Shown: positions 7,735 through 13,878 of the stretch, in pieces
Layout: the number at the start of each line of letters is the position of its first letter
Numbering within the stretch: position 1 is the first letter of the stretch
NCBI GenBank assembly: GCA_022496185.1
Contig: WTXG01000523.1
Coordinates: forward strand, 1-15,911
DNA: 15,911 nt
Direction: 5' to 3'
Source: Multifurca ochricompacta
Lineage: Eukaryota; Basidiomycota; Agaricomycetes; Russulales; Russulaceae
Notes under the pieces: model-generated
What the model was told of the DNA's origin: nothing
The model's input: the letters and a program-made list of their open reading frames with translations, nothing else
Databases searched by the model: none
Made by a program: the position numbers and the translations under genes

Positions 7735-8094
7735 AAAAAAACTTAGAGTCCAGGAGTATGTGCTCATCATTGTCATGCTCTATCCCCTCTTTATGGTCTG
7801 GATGCTGGGACAGAGCATCAGATTTGTTGAAAGAGCCAGGTTTGTGAACAATGGTGAAGTTGTATCAAGACAGTTCAAGGGCCCACCATGCTTGGTGGTG
7901 GGAGAGTTTCTGCTTTGAGCGGAAGTAAGTCAGGTTGTTGTGGTCAGTCCACACTTCAAAGGGAAGGGCTGCGCCCTCAAGGTAGTGTCTCCAGGTGTCC
8001 AGAGCATGGAAAATGGCAAGAAGTTCTTTGTCATGGATGTCATAGTTGTGTTCAGCATCCAGCATGGACTTGGATAGGAAAGCAAGGGGATGGT
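7735..8094 (-). pseudogene. pol: Gypsy pol: C-terminal part of RT RNase H and connection to integrase
   Basis: The frame restarts after LTR B with [20 protein letters not shown] and runs through [19 protein letters not shown] and [11 protein letters not shown], the RNase H-like motifs carrying the catalytic Glu and a later Asp. TGA at 7865-7867 interrupts ALELS-stop-YNFTIVHKPG, where this family has arginine. Shortly after, SQHPD stands where I recall SRRPD: two further CpG-type changes read from the other strand. The frame is lost at the 7-A run 7735-7741. RNase H would degrade the RNA template during cDNA synthesis. Confidence 0.85.
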
Positions 8095-8594
8095 TGTTGA
8101 ACACAGAAGATGTTTGGTGATGCTTCAGGCATCAGGTGATTAGATTAGCTACTTCGTAGATAAGATTAAATACCGGAGTTTCAGACTTTTTACATTATCA
8201 TTATTACTTTCTTTCTCACATTCCGCAGTAGCTGATTGATGCACCATGTAACATGTGATTTCTGTAATAGCCAATGGCTTATCTCCCTCATGTTTATTGT
8301 TTGGACTTTGTCTGGCACCTGTGGACTTATTCCCAGTGTGCACAGACCATCCCTTGGGGTATATAAGGGTGTCTGCTTTGTCTCCTACACTTCAGAGTTT
8401 TCTTCACCTCTGAAGTGTAAGTCCCTTCTACATTACTTCCTACCTATACCTTTGACTAACCGCTCTCTGTAGCTAACTTGTCTTTTAGGTCAGTAGTATA
8501 GTAATAGAGTTTTCTTCACCTCTGAAGTCTAACTTGTCTTTTAGTGCATCACTAACTTTACAGTCAGTATGCTGTGCCTCATGCCTGTTCGACA
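8095..8594 (+). mobile_element. LTR B: solo LTR inside the RNase H region, TSD ATGGT
   Basis: It starts TGTTGAACACAG and ends TGTTCGACA, 500 bp, flanked by ATGGT at 8090-8094 and 8595-8599. It is the same family as LTR A, with a TATA box at 8360-8366 and the paired hairpins. Removing it and one TSD joins ELNRYH to PLAFLSKSM in frame, which confirms the boundaries. It has only about five CpG, so it looks older than LTR A. It lies opposite to the gypsy element's direction. Confidence 0.92.
8360..8366 (+). promoter_or_regulatory. TATA box of LTR B
   Basis: TATATAA is followed by GGGTGTCTG, as in LTR A. Confidence 0.55.
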
Positions 8595-8599
8595 ATGGT

Positions 8600-8834
8600 A
8601 GCGATTGAGTTCATCGGGTTGTTCAAGGATAGCACCAATAGCAAAGTCACTGGCATCAGTGATGACACAGAAGGCCTTAGTATGGTCAGGGAGGGCGAGG
8701 ACAGGGGCAGTGGTGAAAGTGTTCTGTAGGGTGGAAAAGGCAAGGTCATGGTCAGAAGTCCAGAGGAAAGGGGTATCTTTCTTGGTGAGATCATGGAGGG
8801 GGTGGGCAATAAGGGAGAAGTCTTTGATAAAACA
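8600..8834 (-). pseudogene. pol: Gypsy pol: RT connection and N-terminal part of RNase H
   Basis: The reading from CFIKDFSLIAHPLHDLTKK through APVLALPDHTKAFCVITDAS to FAIGAILEQ is the typical gypsy join between RT thumb and RNase H, with the first catalytic Asp in ITDAS. It stops at ELNRYH, where LTR B is inserted. The segment is preceded by TGA TGT (8837-8832), which in this family would be two arginines (NFYRRFIKDFS). Two neighbouring CpG transitions explain both changes. Confidence 0.88.
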
Positions 8835-9392
8835 TCAGTAGAAGTTGCAGAATCCAAGGAAGGCTTGGAGTTGTTTCAGGGTGTGTGGGGGAGGCCATTT
8901 TGTAATACCTTCTAGCTTAGCAGGGTCCATCTGGACACGGCCAGCTGTGATGACAAGGCCAAGATAGTCAATGGTTGTCTGAGCGAAGGTACATTTCTCA
9001 GGCTTTAGATATAAGTCAAACTGTTGGAGGTGCTGGAGGACTTGGTGAGTAAGTGTTCTGTGATGTTCCATGGTGTCTGTAAATATTAAGATGTCATCCA
9101 TATAGATGACAACATGGTTGGTGGCAAGGAGATCTTCGAAGGCTCTATTCATGAAGGCTTGGAATGTGGCAGGGGAGTTACAGAGTCCAAAGAACATGAC
9201 AAGGGGTTCAAAGAGACCTCGGTTGGTCTTAAAGGCGGCTTTCCATTCATCTCCTTCTTTGATATGGATATTGTTATATCCCCAGCAGATATCAAACTTG
9301 GTGAAGTAGCAAGCATGGTGAAGTTTGTCAATGAGTTCTGGGATCAAGGGTAGGGGGTAGGCATTCTTTACTGTGATTTCATTCAAGGCTCA
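8835..9392 (-). pseudogene. pol: Gypsy pol: reverse transcriptase palm and thumb (YMDD)
   Basis: RT motifs appear in order: ALNEITVKNAYPLPLIPELI, YFTKFDI-WGYNNI, WKAAFKTNRGLFEPLVMFFG, SPATFQAFMN, then the catalytic YMDD box (VVIYMDDILIF; YMDD codons 9093-9104), FDLYLKPEKC and LGLVITAGRV. It would copy the element's RNA into cDNA. The frame is bounded by TGA stops at 9390-9392 (QDY-stop-ALNE, where arginine is near-invariant) and 8835-8837. Cys and His in FDICWGYNNIHI replace arginines as I recall the family, again CpG-type changes. Both catalytic Asp residues are intact. Confidence 0.93.
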
Positions 9393-10453
9393 ATAATCTT
9401 GGACAGGACATAGTTTTCCATCCTTCTTTTTCACAAAGAAGAAGGGGCTAGCAATGGGGGACTTGGATTCTCTGATATATCCCTTGGCAAGGTGGTCATT
9501 TAAGAAAATGTCCAGGGCTTTCTGTTCTTCAGGGGTGAGCTTGTAGATGCTGCAGTCTCGCACTTTGGCATCTGGTTTGAGTTCTATGGCATGGTCCCAT
9601 GGTTGGTGCTGTGGCAAATGTTGAGAGGCTTTCTCTTCAAAGACAGATCGGTATGCGAGGTATTCAGGAGGGAGTTGGTCTTCGAAGGATGTAGGGGTCT
9701 TTACTTGATCTGCAGCAATCTGAGTAGACATGGTGGTCTTGGCATGGATGTGGATGATGAATTTGGGAGGCACTTCTTCTGGAGTAATCATGGGGTGATC
9801 TGTGATTAGGGCTGCAAAGGTTTCTGCTGCTGCTATGAGTGTCTGGTCCATCAGGGGTTTCGCTGTGATTGTAGACAGAGTGGGGCAAGAGGGGTGTGTT
9901 GAAGCAAAGGTCAGAGGGGTCATGGTAAGGGTGCAGGATGTGGGGCAATGTTTTAAGGTCAGGGTGTCATCTTTCCAGTTTACTTCTGGGTTGTGGCAAT
10001 GTAGCCAGTCAGTTCCTAAGATAATGTCATGGTCCCCTATATTAGTGACATAGAACTCTGCAAGTTCTTCATGGTACTGGTCTTGGAGGGGTAGTTGTAG
10101 GATTTGGGTTGTGGTGTGGTAAATGGCTCCATTAGCATTACTAGTTCCATCCACATTCTTGACTTGGAGAGGCTTGGCAAGGGTGCTCAAGGTTAGGTGA
10201 TGTGCTTTGGCATAGTCTTGGTGGATTATCAATCCTTCTGCCCCGCTATCTATTAGGGCACACGCACTGATTTTCTTCCTAGTGTTTCATCCAATGAGTT
10301 CTGCTTTGAGCACAATAGAAGGTGATCTAGCATTTCTAGTCACTAACAAGGATACATGCTCAAAACCAAGGTTATCTAGGACCGCAGAGCGGCTCATACA
10401 AGGAACACTGGGGTTACAAGAAGTCCTCACAGATAGTGCAGCTGTAGGACATG
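9393..10453 (-). pseudogene. pol: Gypsy pol: aspartic protease, linker and N-terminal RT
   Basis: The protease active site reads CALIDSGAEG (DSGA at 10239-10250), followed by the flap-like region and the ILGTDWLHCHNP motif. After a Thr/Pro-rich linker come the RT entry motifs (KLTPEEQKALDIFLNDHL, then KGYIRES, then PFFFVKKKDGKL) up to PVQDY. A TGA at 10289-10291 interrupts the frame shortly before the active site and is best explained as a former CGA. The protease would have cleaved Gag and Pol into mature units. The segment is one base out of frame with Gag at a 5-T run (minus strand, near 10456-10460). Confidence 0.9.
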
Positions 10454-11410
10454 TTAAAAATCTGAAGGTCCATCTTTGTCCATCATGTATGGTACTGGAT
10501 CTTCATAGCTCTTGGTGGCAGATACTGAGAGGTAGTCAGGGGGAGGTCGTGGTGCTTGGGGGGGTGTTTCTTCTGAGGCTAGGGCTCTTACTGGGGTAGG
10601 GCGAGGAGGTCCTTGACTTTGGATGGCCCTGGTCTTGCTGCGACATTGATTGGCAATGTGATTAGGCTTCCCACAATAGAAGCAAAGCTTGTTTTCTTGT
10701 CGATACTTCTTTTCTTCTGGGGTCAACTTGGTAGTGCATGGAGGGGTGCTAGGGTTTCTGGGCTGGGAAGAGGCAACAAAGTTGACTTGGGTCTCTGGGT
10801 TATCAGTGGTGGCTTCTCCAATGCACAGATGGAGAGGCCGAGGCTTGGTGGTCTTGCCATAAAGCTGCCATGCTGCATCAAATTCTCTGGCCTTAGTGAC
10901 AAGATCATGGAGTGTGGTGGGCTGGGGGGATAGTCCAAGGAGTTTCTGTCCTAGACCTTGATTGATCATGCTTCGGAAGGCATAGATCTTGGTGTTTTCA
11001 TCCACTGTAGCATGAGTAGCATGGGTGGACCATTCTTGGTACCAGTCATTGAAGGGGCAAGTGCCCTGGCGAATTTCATACATGGCTTTGGTGGACAAGA
11101 GGCGACTTTCTACTGGAATGAACTGTTTTTCAAAGTCAATTCTGAAGTGGTCCCAAGTCCCAAAGGAAGGGGGGTTGGCTTGGAGTGCAGTGTTGGTGTG
11201 GTCTCTGGCCCATTCTCCTGCTGGTGTATCAAGTTTAAAGTGGGTGAGGGCTGCAGAGACTCATCTACTCTCATCAGTGAAGGCACCTTCATTCAGGTAG
11301 TAGTAGTTGGCTAGTTGAGACCAGAAACATTCTGCTTTAGAAGCTTGGCCATCAAAAGATTCTGGGGGTGATCCCAGGATCTTTCCACTGGAGGTGGCAA
11401 TAGTGCTCAT
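10454..11410 (-). pseudogene. gag: Gypsy gag: capsid region and CCHC zinc knuckle
   Basis: It opens at the ATG at 11410 (MSTIATSSGKILGSPPESFDG). It then gives the retrotransposon capsid fold region (AECFWSQLANYYYLNEGAF, LTHFKLDTPAGEWARDH, FRIDFEKQFIP, MYEIRQGTCPFNDWYQEW, INQGLGQKLLG). A Pro-rich spacer leads to the nucleic-acid-binding knuckle CFYCGKPNHIANQC (CX2CX4HX4C, 10643-10684). Gag would assemble the particle and package RNA. A TGA at 11261-11263 breaks the capsid region. The same frame continues upstream of the ATG without a stop to 11900, so this ATG may not be the true start. The C terminus ends at TAA 10454-10456. Confidence 0.9.
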
Positions 11411-12252
11411 GATATTCAGAGGTGTTGGTGTCTTTGGAGGGTGTGAAGCAATAGCAGTAGTTGTGGAGGCAAGGGATATGGATGGGAGAGTAGGGGGGGT
11501 TCTGAGGGTGATAGCACAAAGGGATTGCTCTACAGCTTCAAGGGACTGGGATACTTCTTCTTCGTCTGAGGTGATAGAAGCAACTGGGAATTGGATATGG
11601 TGGTTATTAAGATAGACCCACACTGTATGGGTGTCAGACCAATGGACTTCCTTTCCGTTGTATGTTCCATGGAATGTGTGGGGGTCAAGGTTGCTGATGA
11701 GGTCAATATTAGGGAAATTACTGAGATATTCGTTTACAGGAAGGATGCAGCTGTCTTGAAGGCGTTTCCAGTCATGTCCAAGAGTCTGAGTGTAGTAGTT
11801 GTCTCCCTTCCAGGTAGCAACAAAAGCACGGTCGTCGTAGTCAAAGGTAGGGTGGGTAAAACCAAAGGGGACCTGAGCTAATTCTTCAGCAGTAAGAGGT
11901 CATTCTGAGGTCATTCAGAGCAGGTGCTAAGGCGGTATGTAGTCCACCCTTGGGTGTTCCAGGCATAGAAGACTTGATAGGCGGGGTGAAGGACAGCACG
12001 GTCTAGTCGGTAGTTGTGGATGTTCCTGTGGATCCAGTAATATTCTTCAACTATTCCTGGAGCAGAGATAACAATGCGGAGTCACCAAAGGAGATTCTCA
12101 AAGTACAGGGGTCTGTGGTGATATGGTTAGCTTCACTCAAGGGATGGTAGACATCAAGGTGATTGGCTCTTTGAGTTGCAAGCTGGGCAGAGCAGTGAAG
12201 GTGGAATTCTCGTAATTCACTGGGGTTTCGAGTTGGTAATGTTCCAGAGACA
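11411..12252 (-). pseudogene. Pre-Gag coding extension, part 2 (FB2 to the capsid)
   Basis: The minus strand keeps a protein-like frame from the FB2 site into Gag. It runs from GTLPTRNPSELREFHLHC through YYWIHRNIHNYRLDRAVLH, QGWTTYRLSTCSE, FGFTHPTFDYDDRAF and DPHTFHGTYNGKEVHWSD to VWVYLNNHHIQFPVASI, followed by an acidic Ser/Thr-rich linker to the capsid. It is aromatic-rich and matches no domain I know. Breaks: a one-base loss near 12054, a TGA at 11900-11902, and an 11-bp tandem duplication near 11900-11922 whose removal restores the frame. It is read as an N-terminal Gag extension; a separate upstream ORF is possible. Confidence 0.6.
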
Positions 12253-12616
12253 TACAGTGCCTCACAAAACTGAGTCAATGTTTTGCACTTTTGCACTGTT
12301 TGTTGAATATCACATCAGCCAAAACAAATATAAACAAAGTCTTGGTAGACCATAAAAGGTACAAGATAAGGGTTATGTAATGCAACAAACATTATGTAAG
12401 TCTGATCAAAACCTGTGGAGCTATGCCCATTTCAAATTGGGGACTCATTGACTCAGTTTTGTGAGTGGGTATCAGAAATATCAGAATCTGATGCTCCACC
12501 AAATGTACAGCAACCAATCCTTAATATATGGTTACCATAGTTATATTAATATTGATGGGACCTGGAATAGAGCTATTTAACCATGGTTTACATTCCCAGA
12601 ATATTATAATTTCCCA

Positions 12617-13039
12617 ATGCACCCCACCTCCTCTGCTCAGAAAGAAAACATGCTCTCTCTGGCCTCTGAAGGTCATTCCACTGACACTATTGCCTCCAGA
12701 CTCAGCCTCAGCCAATCCACAGTCTCTAGGACACTCAGGACCCTCCTTCCCAACCATCAGTCACCTCATTTTGGTCATCCTTCCAAGCTCTCTGCTACCT
12801 CTGAACATGCTATCATGATACAAATCACCACAGGAAAGGTTGGCAATGCTGTCCAGGCCACAAAGCACATCAATTCCATCATCCCCAACCATGTCTCTTC
12901 ATAAACTGTGCACTGGGTTCTTAAACAACATTCATTCAAGGCTGTAACAAAGAAGAAAAGGCCACTACTCTCTGCAGTACATTGCAAGAAGCACTTAGCC
13001 TTTGCTTTGAAGTACCAAAACTGGACTATGGAGGACTGG
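12617..13039 (+). pseudogene. Tc1-type transposase N-terminal half, left arm of FB2
   Basis: The ATG at 12617 opens a helix-turn-helix domain (KENMLSLASEGHSTDTIASR, then LSLSQSTVSRTLRTLLP) and a second DNA-binding stretch up to NHVSS, where TAA (12902-12904) stops it. The frame then continues as FKAVTKKKRPLLSAVHCKKH and LAFALKYQNWTMEDW, the linker just before the DDE core. It breaks off at 13039, so no catalytic Asp is encoded on this arm. It is inactive as an enzyme. Confidence 0.85.
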
Positions 13040-13514
13040 CATCTGACCCAAACCTGTTGATTTTGGTCTCATCTGACCAAATGACCCTCTTCCAGTCACC
13101 CATAGTCCAGTTTTGGTACTTCAAAGCAAAGGCTAAGTGCTTCTTGCAATGTACTGCAGAGAGTAGTGGCCTTTTCTTCTTTGTTACAGCCTTGAATGAA
13201 TGTTGTTTAAGAACCCAGTGCACAGTTTATGAAGAGACATGGTTGGGGATGATGGAATTGATGTGCTTTGTGGCCTGGACAGCATTGCCAACCTTTCCTG
13301 TGGTGATTTGTATCATGATAGCATGTTCAGAGGTAGCAGAGAGCTTGGAAGGATGACCAAAATGAGGTGACTGATGGTTGGGAAGGAGGGTCCTGAGTGT
13401 CCTAGAGACTGTGGATTGGCTGAGGCTGAGTCTGGAGGCAATAGTGTCAGTGGAATGACCTTCAGAGGCCAGAGAGAGCATGTTTTCTTTCTGAGCAGAG
13501 GAGGTGGGGTGCAT
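13032..13514 (-). pseudogene. Tc1-type transposase N-terminal half plus first catalytic Asp, right arm and spacer of FB2
   Basis: This is the mirror of the left-arm fragment from 13514 down to 13100, with the same TAA stop. Unlike the left arm it runs on into the spacer with WKRVIWSDETKINRFGSD, the block holding the first catalytic Asp of Tc1 transposases (codon about 13071-13073). Near 13045 the transposase frame ends and the sequence folds back into the inverted arm at CCAGTCCTCCAT. The second Asp and the last D/E are absent. The spacer therefore shows which half is the parental strand and where the inverted copy was joined. Confidence 0.85.
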
Positions 13515-13878
13515 TGGGAAATTATAATATTCTGGGAATGTAAACCATGGTTAAATAGCTCTATTCCAGGTCCCATCAATATTAATATAACTATGGTAAC
13601 CATATATTAAGGATTGGTTGCTGTACATTTGGTGGAGCATCAGATTCTGATATTTCTGATACCCACTCACAAAACTGAGTCAATGAGTCCCCAATTTGAA
13701 ATGGGCATAGCTCCACAGGTTTTGATCAGACTTACATAATGTTTGTTGCATTACATAACCCTTATCTTGTACCTTTTATGGTCTACCAAGACTTTGTTTA
13801 TATTTGTTTTGGCTGATGTGATATTCAACAAACAGTGCAAAAGTGCAAAACATTGACTCAGTTTTGTGAGGCACTGTA

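Larger units (their letters stand above)
12255..13876. mobile_element. FB2: palindromic (fold-back) Tc1/mariner derivative, TSD TA
   Basis: The ends are CAGTGCCTCACAAAAC ... GTTTTGTGAGGCACTG, with TA at 12253-12254 and 13877-13878. Arms 12255-13031 and 13100-13876 are 777 bp each. Paired positions sum to 26131 throughout, and I saw no mismatch. The spacer is only 68 bp (13032-13099). Each arm carries the 5' half of a Tc1-type transposase of a different family from FB1. Removing FB2 and one TA joins IYPATDI to YVSGTLPTR in the pre-Gag frame. Near-identity of the arms suggests recent origin or ongoing homogenisation. Confidence 0.93.

Noticed and set aside
8600..9679. Reverse transcriptase as part of a retron, DGR or CRISPR-linked system
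   Set aside because: Flanking protease, RNase H, integrase and chromodomain make it a Ty3/gypsy element; the setting is eukaryotic.
10958..11314. Plus-strand reading frames opposite gag and pol (also 9802-10053, 10613-10933, 11591-11881)
   Set aside because: Antisense shadows of recognised gag/pol domains, with no motifs of their own.
12982..13356. 124-codon plus-strand frame across the centre of FB2
   Set aside because: It reads the antisense of the transposase fragment on the right arm; the sense reading on the minus strand shows Tc1 motifs.
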